A stretch of DNA of 64,000 bases from Streptomyces sp. NBRC 109706 (GCF_000974485.1 NZ_BBOM01000004.1:434001-498000), one strand, 5' to 3'. Counted from the stretch's first letter, positions 1 to 9,392 are shown. The notes: generated from the letters alone by a model not told the origin. Program-made: numbers and translations.

Positions 1-221
1 TCACCGATGGTTCCGGCGGCGACGCCTGAGAAGATGGTGCCGAGATCTTTCAGTGCTTTCGACAGACGGTTCAGCTGCGCTGCTTGCTGCTCCAGACCGG
101 CCGGTTGGTGGGGTATGCCGGAGCGTTCGTGCTGCTGGGTGATGTGGTCGATGGACTCGGCCAGCGACATGCCGACGGGTATGGGGCGGAATGCGGCGGG
201 GACGTCGAAGTAGGCGTACAT
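1..221 (-). CDS. Partial hypothetical protein, last visible gene of the conjugation operon
   Basis: Only the first 73 codons are present; the gene runs off the left edge. The protein begins MYAYFDVPAAF and has no motif I recognise. Its ATG overlaps the TGA of the upstream membrane-protein gene by one base (TGATG), and an AAGGA ribosome site lies 7 bases upstream, so it is translationally coupled to the operon. Position directly after a WXG-like protein and a membrane protein suggests a linked role, but that is inference. Its function cannot be stated. Confidence 0.6.
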   Translation of the reverse strand, partial: MYAYFDVPAAFRPIPVGMSLAESIDHITQQHERSGIPHQPAGLEQQAAQLNRLSKALKDLGTIFSGVAAGTIG

Positions 222-802
222 CAGCGTCCTTCTGGCTGCTCAGGTGAGGGGTAGACCCGCTGGCGTTCGAACTGTTCAAGGTAAGCGATGTGTTCGGGGA
301 GCGCGGCCCGTGCTTTTCGTCGACTCCATGTCATGAGCCAGCCGCCGAGCCCTGCCATCACCAGGGGCAGGAGCACTGCGGCGGGGGTCGACGCCTTGGC
401 GAGGGCCCAGGCCCCGATGAGGGTGAGGGACATCAGGACGCCGAAGGCGAGGAGTAGTTGGCGCCATGGGTGGTGCCGTTGTTGGTGGACGGCGATGCGG
501 TAGGCGGCGGCGTCGTCCGGGGAGATACCCGAGGCGGGCGGTGGGGTCGGCCAGCAGGAAGCCCACCAGGCACCGGAGGTGCGGTGGTGGTAGTCCGCCC
601 AGGCCGCGCGGCGCCGTGCTTCCTCGCTGTTGTCACGGACGAAGCTCATCCGGAATCGGGTTGGTCGGACCGTCATGAGGTAGTCGTCGAGAGCGTAGCC
701 GTACTCGTGCGCTATGGCGACTACGCGGGCGGGGGCGTGGTCGACGGTGAGCGAGACGTGCTCCTGGCCGGCGAACGACTGGATGATCTCGTGGTCCTTC
801 AC
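221..802 (-). CDS. Small membrane protein of the conjugation/ESX-like module
   Basis: A 193-residue protein starting at GTG, with GGAGG 7 bases upstream; the GTG overlaps the previous stop as GTGA. The N-terminal half is soluble (starts VKDHEIIQSFAGQ). Two hydrophobic segments near residues 125-145 and 148-166 are followed by a basic stretch (WSRRKAR), giving a two-pass or hairpin membrane topology. I do not recognise the family. It lies between a large WXG-like protein and the truncated gene at the window edge, in one transcription unit. Immunity protein, anchoring partner or T4SS accessory are all possible. Confidence 0.65.
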   Translation of the reverse strand: MKDHEIIQSFAGQEHVSLTVDHAPARVVAIAHEYGYALDDYLMTVRPTRFRMSFVRDNSEEARRRAAWADYHHRTSGAWWASCWPTPPPASGISPDDAAAYRIAVHQQRHHPWRQLLLAFGVLMSLTLIGAWALAKASTPAAVLLPLVMAGLGGWLMTWSRRKARAALPEHIAYLEQFERQRVYPSPEQPEGR

Positions 803-2007
803 CCCTCGCCTCCTTGCCGCCAGGCGTTCTCGAAGCCGATGAGGAGTGGGCCGCCTGGAAGGAACATCTGCCCAGTTTGACGGCCGTCGGTGGGTATGAA
901 GTACGTGAGTGCGCTGGGGTTTTCTACGGTCCCGGCGATGCTGTCCATCAGTCCGCCGAAGGAGAGCCCCTTCGTCGCGATGCTGTTGCCGACGGCATGG
1001 GCGATTCGGCCACCGTTCCTGATCTTTCCTATCAGGGGAATCGTGCCGAACAGGTCCTGACTGAAGGTGCGGGCGGACACGTCCGCCCCACCAAGCCAGG
1101 CGACACCATGGGCTGCCAGAGCGCCCATGGCGAACCCCATGGAGACGATGTCGGCGCTGGCCGATGCCGCACCGAGGACCAATGCGACGGGAGGCACCCA
1201 CACCATCGCGGCGGCAGCTCCCTGTAGACCCAGCGAAATGACACCGGCCAGAGTGCTCATGACCGCCAACACATCGCCGATGGCGGCTATGCGGGCGGCG
1301 TTCTCCGCGATCCAGGAGCCGATGTTCTGGAGGACGTCGGCTGCGATGGAGACAACGTCTTCGATGACGCCGCCCAGCCAGTCGCCGAGGCTGGAGAGCC
1401 AGCCTGGTTTGTTGGGGGCGATGTCCATGGCGTGGCCGAGGCGGTCGGCGATGTGTTCGCCGCGTTCGGTGTAGTCCTGGGCCAGGGCGTGGGCTCGTTG
1501 GCGGATGGCTTCGAGGTCCGCGCCCGCGCGATCGAGGTCGTCCTGGGCGCGCTGTGCGTCGGCGATGGCCTCGTCGCGTTCCTCGCCCGCGTCGGTGGTG
1601 AGGAGTTCGCCGAAGCCGGCGGGGGTGGGCAGGCGGTCGATGCGGGCCTGGGCGGCGTGGGCCTCTTCCTCCAGTTGGAGGGCTTCTTGTTGGGCTCGGG
1701 GCATGTGGTTCGCCCACTCTTCCAGGGCGATCGCCGCGATGCGGAACGACTCGTGCGCGGCCTCGATCTTGGGGCGGAAGTCGTCGTCCCACTGTTCGCG
1801 CCACGCCTCGGCGGAGCAGCCGCGCCACTCGTTGTCGCCGGTGCCGCGTAGCAGGCTGACGACATCGCCGAGCGCGGTGGTGGTCTGACGTACTTGCTGG
1901 GCCACGTGGCTGGTGGTGGCGGCGTCCCCTGGGCAGGGCACGAATCCCAGGGCGGGATATTCGTACTGCTGTGAGGGCGCGGGGACGACGGGGACGGTCC
2001 AGTTCAT
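799..2007 (-). CDS. Large WXG100-like / putative secreted effector-type protein
   Basis: A 402-residue protein. The N-terminal ~200 residues are helical and WXG-like: a short region with EWRG and WREQWDDDF is followed by long charged helices (EEEAHAAQARIDRL, then a coiled-coil up to about residue 195). After residue 210 the protein becomes hydrophobic and glycine/alanine rich, with several possible membrane segments (for example IAAIGDVLAVMSTLAGVISL), and it ends in a small globular tail. This layout recalls LXG/WXG polymorphic proteins exported by type VII secretion. No toxin motif is recognisable. Start and stop overlap both neighbours by four bases (ATGA and GTGA), so it belongs to the conjugation operon. 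Confidence 0.65.
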   Translation of the reverse strand: MNWTVPVVPAPSQQYEYPALGFVPCPGDAATTSHVAQQVRQTTTALGDVVSLLRGTGDNEWRGCSAEAWREQWDDDFRPKIEAAHESFRIAAIALEEWANHMPRAQQEALQLEEEAHAAQARIDRLPTPAGFGELLTTDAGEERDEAIADAQRAQDDLDRAGADLEAIRQRAHALAQDYTERGEHIADRLGHAMDIAPNKPGWLSSLGDWLGGVIEDVVSIAADVLQNIGSWIAENAARIAAIGDVLAVMSTLAGVISLGLQGAAAAMVWVPPVALVLGAASASADIVSMGFAMGALAAHGVAWLGGADVSARTFSQDLFGTIPLIGKIRNGGRIAHAVGNSIATKGLSFGGLMDSIAGTVENPSALTYFIPTDGRQTGQMFLPGGPLLIGFENAWRQGGEG

Positions 2008-2327
2008 ATGGTGATGTACCTCTCCCCGTCCCCAGCACTGTCGTCGAGTCCCTGGGCAAGGCCGTCGTCGATGGCCTGGAAGGCATTGAGCACCTCGGTC
2101 AGGCCGTTGGCGGCGGCGTCCGCGAACTCGGCAAGCTGGGAGATGCCGTACTCCCACTCCCCGCCGAAGTCGTCCATCCGCCGCTCCAGCCGCGACACCC
2201 CCATGGCCGCGCCGCCCACCTCGGCCATCGCCTGACACGGCTGTTCCATCAGCTGCGCAATATTGCGGATGTTGTCCCGGTTTGCCTGCAACCGGTCGTA
2301 GTCCAGGTAGAGATCGCTGTGGCTCAT
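2004..2327 (-). CDS. WXG100/ESX-like small helical protein
   Basis: A 107-residue protein. The ATG at 2327 was chosen because a G-rich ribosome site sits just upstream; a longer start is open but lacks one. Size and composition fit the WXG100 family: two predicted helices split by a turn with FGGEWEYG, in the place where WXG occurs, and no signal peptide. Known WXG100 proteins form helical-hairpin dimers exported by type VII secretion or act as chaperones for larger WXG proteins. The stop overlaps the ATG of the larger WXG-like gene (ATGA), which fits a chaperone/effector pair. Assignment rests on size and fold-like pattern only. Confidence 0.6.
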   Translation of the reverse strand: MSHSDLYLDYDRLQANRDNIRNIAQLMEQPCQAMAEVGGAAMGVSRLERRMDDFGGEWEYGISQLAEFADAAANGLTEVLNAFQAIDDGLAQGLDDSAGDGERYITI

Positions 2328-2442
2328 CAACCCCCCAAGGCAACTCAGAGCACAGGAGATATCACTGTAATCGAACGGATGCGTATTGTCATGCATGGAA
2401 GGCTCGGGAAAGCGGGGCGAGTTGGGGCCACAGGGGCCTGGC

Positions 2443-3390
2443 TCAGCCTGGCCCCGGAAGGTGCTGTGCCCAGGGTCTGGTGGCGCCGAGGTAGTCGTCT
2501 CCTGGGTAGCGGTAGGGCTCTTCGCGAATGGGTTCGCCGGGTCTGGGGGCGTTGATCATGTGGCCGTTGCCGGTGTGGATGCCGACGTGGTGGATGTTGT
2601 TGGGGGTGCCGTAGAAGACGAGGTCGCCGGGGAGGAGGGGTGTGCTTGGTGGGAGTTGGGGGCCGGCGGCGTGTTGGTCGGCGGCGGTGCGGGGGAGGTG
2701 GATGCCGGCGGCGGTGTAGGCGGCTTGGGTGAGGCCGGAGCAGTCGAAGCCGGGGTGGCCGGCGGTGGGGCCGTTGCCGCCCCAGAGGTAGGGAAGGCCG
2801 ATCTGGTCGCGGGCGTAGGCGAGGGCGATGGCGGCTTGGAGGTTGGGGGCGGGGCCGGTGTTGGTCGGGTTGGGGTGGGCGGTGTAGCGGGTGGCTTGGT
2901 CGAGGACTTGGGTGACGTACCAGTTGGCGTGGTTGTAGTGCCAGATGGCGCGTTCGATATCGCGTCCCTCGCGGGCTCCGTGGGCGCAGAGGAGGCGGGC
3001 GGCTGCGTGGGTGGCGTTGATGGGGTCCCAGGGGGTGGGTGGGTCGGAGCCGCCGGGTGGGATGGGGTGGTCGTAGAGGGCGAAGGTGGTGGGGAGGAAC
3101 TGCATGGGGCCGAGGGCGCCGGCGGTGGAGACCATCGTGGGGTGACGGGCGTGGTCGGTCTCGACTTTGCCGATGGCGGCGAGGATCGTCCAGGGCAGTC
3201 CCGGGCATTCGGCTGCGGCTTGTTGGTAGAGGGCCAGGTAGGTGGGTGGGATGTCGTCGAGGGCGTGGCGGCTGGGGAGGGGGTTCGTTTCCGCGTGTGC
3301 GGTGTGGTGGATGAGGCCGGTGGTGGCGGCTGTGGTCGCGATGATGAGGGCGAGGGCGCTGGTGAGGGTGGCGCCGATGGCCTTCTTCAC
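2443..3390 (-). CDS. Bifunctional wall hydrolase: lytic transglycosylase plus NlpC/P60 peptidase
   Basis: A 315-residue exported protein from a GTG start that overlaps the upstream stop (GTGA). Residues 4-33 form a signal peptide or N-terminal anchor. Residues 50-160 are a transglycosylase (SLT) domain with the presumed catalytic Glu77 in GKVETDH and the motif GALGPMQF. Residues 184-310 are an NlpC/P60 domain with Cys217 in FDCSG and a His in HHVGIH. It would cut both glycan and peptide bonds to open a path through the wall for the conjugation channel, the role of VirB1-type hydrolases in Gram-positive T4SS. A 115-base gap separates it from the WXG100-like gene. Confidence 0.9.
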   Translation of the reverse strand: MKKAIGATLTSALALIIATTAATTGLIHHTAHAETNPLPSRHALDDIPPTYLALYQQAAAECPGLPWTILAAIGKVETDHARHPTMVSTAGALGPMQFLPTTFALYDHPIPPGGSDPPTPWDPINATHAAARLLCAHGAREGRDIERAIWHYNHANWYVTQVLDQATRYTAHPNPTNTGPAPNLQAAIALAYARDQIGLPYLWGGNGPTAGHPGFDCSGLTQAAYTAAGIHLPRTAADQHAAGPQLPPSTPLLPGDLVFYGTPNNIHHVGIHTGNGHMINAPRPGEPIREEPYRYPGDDYLGATRPWAQHLPGPG

Positions 3391-4334
3391 CGGGGCGGTA
3401 GGGGTGGGATGGGGCGCCAGGGTGGTCGGTTGGCGGTGGGGTGGGCTGCGGCTTCGAGGGCTTGTGGGGTGAGGGCGGGGGTGAGGTGGGGCCAGTAGGA
3501 GGCGAGTCGGCTCAGAGGATGGCGTTGTGTGGTGGATGGTTGGAGGGGGAGCCAGTCGTCGGACGTGTGGGCGGTGGCGATGGGGAGGTTTTCCTGGGCG
3601 GCGATGGGGGCGAGGCGTTGGCGAAGGTGGCGTTCGCGGGTGGGGGTTGAGGTGTGGATGAGGAGGGGGGTGGTGGTGTTGGTCGTGGTGGCGAGGGTGG
3701 CGTAGCCGGCGAGTTTGGCTTCGACGCGGTGGAGGGGTTCGGTGCCGGTGTCGTGTTCGAGGAAGAACGGCAGGACGTGGTCGTGGTGGTGCCAGTGGGC
3801 GTAGGCGTCGGGGCGGGCGTGGTCGCCCCAGAGGCGGGTGGTGGAGCGGGCGGAGATCCACAAGGTCAGCTCGTCGTGGGGTTCGTGGTGGTGGGTGGCG
3901 GCGAGGGTGACGAGGTGGGTGGTGGTGGCGAGGTCGTGTTCGAGGGTGGGGGAGAAGGCGGTGCGGGTGCAGGTGTCCTTGCGCCAGGCGAGGTGTTTGG
4001 TCTCGGTGGCCCAGTGGGCGGCGAGCAGGGTGGCTCCGGTGGGGCCGAGGGTGTAGTGCTCGGGGGCGGAGCCCTGTGGGGTGAGGGGTCGGAAGGAGTC
4101 GAGGACGTGGAGTTGGTGGAGCTGGCGTAGGCGTCGGTTGGTGACGCGGTGGCTGGTGTTCCAGAGCGCGGTGATGTGGTGAGAGGTGAGGACGCGGTGC
4201 TCGTGGAGCATCTCCAGCAGCCACATGTCCCGGGGTGTCATCCGGCCGGCGAGTGTGGCGGTCTCGCGGCCTCGATGGGGTCGGCCGCGTTGGAGTGCGG
4301 TGCGGGGGACGTAGCGGGAGCGCGGGGGGTTCAC
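3387..4334 (-). CDS. Replication-relaxation family protein
   Basis: A 315-residue cytosolic protein from a GTG start overlapping the coupling-protein stop (GTGA). The N-terminal 100 residues carry a winged-helix-like segment (RDMWLLEMLHEHRVLTSHHI), followed by a region with RVEAKLAGYATL. This matches my knowledge of the replication-relaxation (Replic_Relax) family found on plasmids and integrative elements of Gram-positive bacteria. The biochemical role is poorly defined; DNA binding during transfer or replication of the element is plausible. Its position between the coupling ATPase and the wall hydrolase supports a transfer role. Confidence 0.75.
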   Translation of the reverse strand: MNPPRSRYVPRTALQRGRPHRGRETATLAGRMTPRDMWLLEMLHEHRVLTSHHITALWNTSHRVTNRRLRQLHQLHVLDSFRPLTPQGSAPEHYTLGPTGATLLAAHWATETKHLAWRKDTCTRTAFSPTLEHDLATTTHLVTLAATHHHEPHDELTLWISARSTTRLWGDHARPDAYAHWHHHDHVLPFFLEHDTGTEPLHRVEAKLAGYATLATTTNTTTPLLIHTSTPTRERHLRQRLAPIAAQENLPIATAHTSDDWLPLQPSTTQRHPLSRLASYWPHLTPALTPQALEAAAHPTANRPPWRPIPPLPPR

Positions 4335-6718
4335 GTGAGGGTCTCCCGTGTTGTGGGGGAAGAAGCCGTCGCCGTAGTTGGCGGCCTGTTCGCGGACTGC
4401 CGCAGGTGGTGGGCACGGCCGGGGGTTGGTGGGGGAGCGGGGTTGGTGGTGAGGGTGAAGGCGCTGGTGGCGGCGTTGTCGGTGAGGAGGCGGGCGGCGG
4501 CTTGGTGGCGGCCGAGGTGGGCCAGGTCGTGGGCGGCCAAGCTCGGTTGGGTGTGGCGTTCCAGGGCGCGGGCGTCCTCGGGTGAGGCGGTGAAGAAGAT
4601 CTTGTTGCGGGCGTTGGTGGAGATGGCTTCGCGGAGGTCGGTGGGGAGTTGGGCGAGGTGTTGGTGGGCGAGGTTGAGGGAGAGGCGGTAGCCGCGGGCT
4701 TCGGCGAGCATCTCTTCGAGGGGGTAGGGCAGGTTGAGGAAGTTGTGGCATTCGTCGAGGTAGAGAGATGCGTCGACGCGGGTGTGCTCGGGTCGGTGGG
4801 CGCGGGCGGTGGCGGCCTGCCAGGTGCGGGCGACGAGGAAGGAGCCCAGGAGGCGGGCGGTTTCCTCGCCGAGGGTTCCTTTGGGGAGGCGGGCCAGCAG
4901 GATTCCGCCGTTGAGGATGTTGTCCAGGCGGTAGGTGGAGGGGCCGTGGGCGATGGCGCGGCGGGTGAAGTCGCGCAGGAGAAAGGCACGGAGCTTGTTC
5001 ATCAGTGGACCGGTCACCGCTGCCCTGGCGGGTTCGGAGAGGGCGTCGTATCCGGTCCAGAACCCGCGTAGCAGGGGGTCGTTGACGCCTGGCGTGATGC
5101 GTAGCCGGTAGGCGGGTTCGGCCAGAAGGCGGGGGATGTCGGCGAGGCTGACGGCCTGGCCGGTGGTGCGGTGGTGGTGCAGGAGCGTCAGGCAGCTGGC
5201 GCGCATCAGGTCGTCGGTGCGCGGTCCCCAGAAGGCGGCGAAGATCCTGCGGAAGATGCCGGTGATGTTGTCCACCACCATGTCGTTGTCGTCGCCTTCG
5301 AGGACGTTCAGGCAGGGCGGGGGGCGGTGGTCGGCGGGGTCGATGAGGACCAGGCGCTCCGCGCAGTCCTCGGGGAGACGTTCCAACAGGTCGGTGACGA
5401 GGTCGCCCTTGGGGTCGACGACGATCAGGCCGCGCCGGTGGCGGGCGTCGTCCAGGGCGAGGTGGGTGATCAGGGTGGACTTGCCGGAGCCGGTGGCGCC
5501 CATGAGGTGGAGGTGGTGACGTGCCGCGTGGGTGGGGAGGGCGATGGCGCGGCGTGGGCCGGCGTCGCTGTGCCCCAGCGGGCGCGCGGCGCTGCTCGGT
5601 GGGGGGATCGACGTGGGGGGCGGGATGGAACGGGCTCCGGCTCGGGCCAGGCCGGGGGCGTCCGGGTCGGTGGGTAGATGGGCGAGTGCGGCCAGCTCTG
5701 TGACGGAGAGCAGAGCGGCGCGATGGGGGAAGTGGCGTCGTTTAAGGCGTTGGTGGGGGTGGGGGAGGCGGGTGCGGACGAGCCAGTTGCGGGCGGCGAA
5801 GAGCCCGAAGGCGGACGCGATGGCGTGGGCTCGCCCGCGCACGGCTTCTCGGGCGTTGGCGGCGGGTGGTGTGCTTGCGGCGTAGGTGAGGGAGGTGGCC
5901 CAGAGGGGGCCGGTGAGTTTGTCGGCGGCTTGTCTGACGGCGGTGTGGTGGTCGGCGTCCTGTCGTGCTTCCAGGGCGGGTTGGGGTCGGTGCGCTGCCC
6001 AGGCGGCCATGCCGCGCAGAGGCGTGAGCCGGTGTTGGTGGCCGGTCTTCAGCGTGCGGGCGGCGCGCCTGACGCGTCGGCGTCTCCGTCCGGTTGCCGG
6101 TCGGGCCAGGACTTGCACGATGACGCGTTCACCGTCGTTGAGTCCTGCGGCGGCCTGGAGCAGAGCGCGCAAGGGGTCGACGTGGTGTCCGGTGCGCAGG
6201 GTCGCCACTTCGGGGCGGGCGAGCCTCAGTCGTCCGGCGGTGACGGTGTGGCCTGCGGGAACGGGTTCCGCCGCGTCGGTCACGGTGGTGTGGGCGCCCG
6301 GCCAGGCAGCCTCGACGGCCTGACGCACCAGGGCGATGGGTACCTGGTTGGGTGTCCACAGCCTGATGTCCAGGCCCTGGTGGGTCCAGGAGTATTCGAA
6401 GGCGACGTGCGGTTGGCCGCTGGCGAGGCGGTGCCACCAGGGGCGCAGCAGCCCGGACAGTTGGGCCCACAGCAGTTCGCCACCGTGGTCGGTCACCTGG
6501 GGTGGGGCTTGGATGGTCACACAGCGCGCTCCTCGCGCGAATGCCTTGGCCCGTCTCCGAGCCAGGAGCGAGCGCGCGACGAGAGTGGTCACGCCGGTGG
6601 CCGTGGCCAGGGCAAGCAGTTCCCAACGGCTGCTCAGAATCCCCCATGCGTTGTTGATGAGGGCGGGCCAGAACGAGAACGGGTCGGTGAGGAAGTTCGT
6701 CATCCAGGGGGAGTTCAC
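4331..6718 (-). CDS. VirD4/TraG-like type IV coupling ATPase
   Basis: About 795 residues. The GTG at 6718 overlaps the VirB4-like stop (GTGA); an ATG at 6703 is an alternative. An N-terminal hydrophobic segment (residues ~22-50) anchors it in the membrane. Walker A is GATGSGKST at about 407-415, a Walker B-like LIVVDPKGD follows, and a second acidic motif LYLDECHNF lies near 640. Size, anchor and motif order are those of T4SS coupling proteins, which bring the DNA-relaxase complex to the channel. The stretch at 360-380 is rich in Pro and Ser and is probably a linker. Confidence 0.88.
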   Translation of the reverse strand: MNSPWMTNFLTDPFSFWPALINNAWGILSSRWELLALATATGVTTLVARSLLARRRAKAFARGARCVTIQAPPQVTDHGGELLWAQLSGLLRPWWHRLASGQPHVAFEYSWTHQGLDIRLWTPNQVPIALVRQAVEAAWPGAHTTVTDAAEPVPAGHTVTAGRLRLARPEVATLRTGHHVDPLRALLQAAAGLNDGERVIVQVLARPATGRRRRRVRRAARTLKTGHQHRLTPLRGMAAWAAHRPQPALEARQDADHHTAVRQAADKLTGPLWATSLTYAASTPPAANAREAVRGRAHAIASAFGLFAARNWLVRTRLPHPHQRLKRRHFPHRAALLSVTELAALAHLPTDPDAPGLARAGARSIPPPTSIPPPSSAARPLGHSDAGPRRAIALPTHAARHHLHLMGATGSGKSTLITHLALDDARHRRGLIVVDPKGDLVTDLLERLPEDCAERLVLIDPADHRPPPCLNVLEGDDNDMVVDNITGIFRRIFAAFWGPRTDDLMRASCLTLLHHHRTTGQAVSLADIPRLLAEPAYRLRITPGVNDPLLRGFWTGYDALSEPARAAVTGPLMNKLRAFLLRDFTRRAIAHGPSTYRLDNILNGGILLARLPKGTLGEETARLLGSFLVARTWQAATARAHRPEHTRVDASLYLDECHNFLNLPYPLEEMLAEARGYRLSLNLAHQHLAQLPTDLREAISTNARNKIFFTASPEDARALERHTQPSLAAHDLAHLGRHQAAARLLTDNAATSAFTLTTNPAPPPTPGRAHHLRQSANRPPTTATASSPTTRETLT

Positions 6719-8499
6719 GTATCCCGCCCGGCGAGTTCGGCGGGGTCGGTGGTGATCAGTTCGTGCTCGTGAGGCGAGGCGACCGTGTTGATGGCGGCTC
6801 GGTGGCGGTGGCTGCCGAGGAGTAGCGCCTCGCCTTTGCGGGCGGTCAGCAGGAAGTCGCGTTCGCCTCGGGAGAGGAGGAAGGTCTCGGCGATGGGGTC
6901 GATCGCTTGGGCGGACTGGCGTAGGAGGAGTTGGGTGGCGGCGTTGGAGACGATGGCCCGGCCCAGGGGTGAGGCGAGGACGTCGTCGGCGTCCTGGGTG
7001 ACGAGGGCCAGTCCGCACCAGTGACGGCGGCCTGACTTGGCCAGCCGGAAGAGGAACCTGCTGCCTTCCGGTTCGCGCATCAGGAGCCATGCCTCGTCGA
7101 CCATGATCAGGTGCCGCTGTTTCGGTCCGGTGGTGACGCGACGCCACAGCGCGTCCAGGGCGAGGACCATGGCGGGCGCGCGGACTTCCTCCGGGAGTCG
7201 TCGGACGGAGAAGACCAGGAGGTGCCCGGACAGTTCGCAGGTGGTGGGCCCGTTGAACAGGTGGGCGTGCGAACCGGTCACAAAGGGCGTGAGTTGGTCA
7301 GCGAGCCCGTGGGCCAGAGGGCTGTCGTTGCCGAGGAGGATGTGGTGGAGGTCGGCGAGGGTGGGCGGCGGGTTGGTGAACGTGGCCGTGTCGGTGGTGA
7401 TGCCGGCGCGTGCGTAGGTCTCCAGGAGCGCGCGGTCCAGCACGGCCTTCTGGGCGGCGTCCAACTCGGTGGAGAGGAGGACGCCGAGGAAGGTGTGCAG
7501 GAACAGCACCTTGCGCACCAGGGTCTCGCCCTCGTCGGCCGCTGCGCGCGGCAGGTCGAAGGGGTTGATCCGCACGCCGGGGGCGCCGAGGCGGATGGTG
7601 TGGCCGCCGACCGCCCTGGCCAGGCGGAGGTACTCGTCCTCCGGGTCGATCACCGCGGCTCGCACTCCGGTGAACAGCAGGCGCAGCAACTCCAGTTTGG
7701 CGAGGTAGGACTTGCCGGCGCCGGAACGGGCCAGGGTGACCGAGTTGTAGTTGTCGAGGCTTGCGGCGAAGCGGTTCCAGAACACGGGAGTTCGGGAGAG
7801 GGCGTTGAGGCCGTAGAGCACCCCGCCGGCGACGGGTTCGCTGTCGGGGCGGTGGGGGAGGTCAGGGCTGGCGAAGGGGAAGAACGCGGCGAGGGCGATG
7901 GTGTCGAGGGTGCGGCGCACCCGCATGGTGTCCAACCCGAGAGGTCGGGTGGCCAGCCAGCCGGGCAGTGCGCGGAAGGTCGTGGGTTCCACGTTCATCA
8001 GCAGGGACTCGGCCACCGCGCGCACGGCGGCGGTCTCGTCCGCCAGGTGCTGCTCGTCCGGGGCGTGGACGGTCAGGTAGAGGCCGACGCGGAAGAGTCG
8101 GGATTCGCCGCGTGCGATGCGGTAGGCGAGTTCGGCGGCGTCGGCTGCGGCTGCCTCGCTCTCGGGGTCGTCGAGTTGTCCGTGGTGCAGGCCGCTACGG
8201 CGGGTGGATTCCAGGCGGGCGCGCTGTTTCTTCAGGCTGGAGGCGGCGACGCTGGTGGGTACCGGCTCGATATGCAGGGCGATGTCCACGCGTCCGGGGT
8301 GGTTGAGCAACGGGGACAGCCAGCCCGGCGCCACCTCGGCGGGATAGCCCGTCACCACCAGGGTCTGGGCCAGGCCATGGTCCAGCTTCACGTGGTGTGC
8401 CCGGATCTCGATCGCGGGCGGTCCGACGGGTTCGAGCAACTCCTTGGCCTGGACGGTGGAGATCTCATGGGTGGAACGAGTTCGCCAGGGTCGGGTCAT
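6715..8499 (-). CDS. VirB4/TraC-like conjugation ATPase
   Basis: A 594-residue protein. Walker A is SGAGKSYLAK near residues 258-268 and Walker B is HLIMVDEAWLL near 450, with LALVTQDADDV after it, the usual VirB4 arrangement. The first 250 residues form the VirB4 N-domain with no membrane segment. VirB4 proteins energise assembly of the T4SS channel at the inner face of the membrane. The ATG overlaps the upstream PrgI-family stop (ATGA) and the stop overlaps the next GTG. It is somewhat shorter than Gram-negative VirB4 (about 800), as is usual in Gram-positive elements. Confidence 0.9.
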   Translation of the reverse strand: MTRPWRTRSTHEISTVQAKELLEPVGPPAIEIRAHHVKLDHGLAQTLVVTGYPAEVAPGWLSPLLNHPGRVDIALHIEPVPTSVAASSLKKQRARLESTRRSGLHHGQLDDPESEAAAADAAELAYRIARGESRLFRVGLYLTVHAPDEQHLADETAAVRAVAESLLMNVEPTTFRALPGWLATRPLGLDTMRVRRTLDTIALAAFFPFASPDLPHRPDSEPVAGGVLYGLNALSRTPVFWNRFAASLDNYNSVTLARSGAGKSYLAKLELLRLLFTGVRAAVIDPEDEYLRLARAVGGHTIRLGAPGVRINPFDLPRAAADEGETLVRKVLFLHTFLGVLLSTELDAAQKAVLDRALLETYARAGITTDTATFTNPPPTLADLHHILLGNDSPLAHGLADQLTPFVTGSHAHLFNGPTTCELSGHLLVFSVRRLPEEVRAPAMVLALDALWRRVTTGPKQRHLIMVDEAWLLMREPEGSRFLFRLAKSGRRHWCGLALVTQDADDVLASPLGRAIVSNAATQLLLRQSAQAIDPIAETFLLSRGERDFLLTARKGEALLLGSHRHRAAINTVASPHEHELITTDPAELAGRDT

Positions 8500-9392
8500 C
8501 GGTCACCGTCCTCAACGCGACGCGTATCGGAGGGTTGGCAGGCGTCGCGCACGGTGGTGGACGTTTCGGCGGCGTTCATCGGGCGGGCGTCGATGTCGGC
8601 GCCGGCCAGTACGTTGGTGGCCTCGGCGAGACGTTGACGGGCGCGGTTGCCCGCGGAGACTCTGCGGTCCGGCTCGCGGGCGGCCACGAGGATCTGGCGG
8701 CGTTGCACCTCGCATGCGGCTCCGAGCCGGGCGAGGTAGTCGGCGTGGGCACGCGCGGCGGCTGCCAACTCCGGATGGTGCAGCTGGTCGCCGGCGCTGT
8801 GTACGGCCTCGGCGGCCGGCTTGAGGTCCACCGGGTGGGAGCGCAACACGATCTGGGTGGGGCCGGTCAGCGAATTGAGCCACCGCGCGAAGACGCCGGT
8901 CAGCTCGGCCTGTTCCGCCGCGCTGCGCAGGCCGAAGTTCACCGTCGTGCACTCCGCCAACGCCACGCTGCCATCCCGCCCAACGTTCAGGACTCCGGCA
9001 TCGTCCACTCCCCGACAGGGGAGTTCGGCGGCCACTGGGGGCGGGCCGGCCGCTCTGACCAGGCTCTTGCTGAGGAAGTCCGGCAGCGCCGGGCCCCCTT
9101 CGGGCGCGTGGACCTGGCGCTTGGGCGCTTTGAGATGGGCCAGGGCTGCGAGTGCGAAGCGGTCCATGCTGATGCCCTCGCGCCGCCCCAGCGCGATGGC
9201 CATGAGCGCGCCGGCCGCTGGGACGGCGATGACCAGGAACGGCACAACGCCCAGGAGGGGCCTGGCCATCCAGTACCCGCCGTACAGCAACAGGGCCCCG
9301 CCGCCCACGATCGCCGTCTGCCGCGCGGTGAGCGGGCCCAGGATGCGGTCCTCACGTTCGATGTCGGCGGGGATGCGGACCGAGTGACTCAA
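8496..9392 (-). CDS. PrgI-family T4SS membrane protein
   Basis: About 298 residues. The best start is a TTG at 9392, overlapping the TGA of the VirB6-like gene; no ATG or GTG fits before the conserved RIPADIEREDRILG. Two adjacent membrane helices lie at residues ~25-65 (AIVGGGALLLYGGYW and VVPFLVIAVPAAGALMAIAL), followed by GISMDRFALAAL, the PrgI pattern that is the VirB3-like subunit in Gram-positive systems. The C-terminal 200 residues are soluble and helical and probably dock VirB4, encoded next. The TTG start is inferred from overlap only. Confidence 0.8.
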   Translation of the reverse strand: MSHSVRIPADIEREDRILGPLTARQTAIVGGGALLLYGGYWMARPLLGVVPFLVIAVPAAGALMAIALGRREGISMDRFALAALAHLKAPKRQVHAPEGGPALPDFLSKSLVRAAGPPPVAAELPCRGVDDAGVLNVGRDGSVALAECTTVNFGLRSAAEQAELTGVFARWLNSLTGPTQIVLRSHPVDLKPAAEAVHSAGDQLHHPELAAAARAHADYLARLGAACEVQRRQILVAAREPDRRVSAGNRARQRLAEATNVLAGADIDARPMNAAETSTTVRDACQPSDTRRVEDGDR

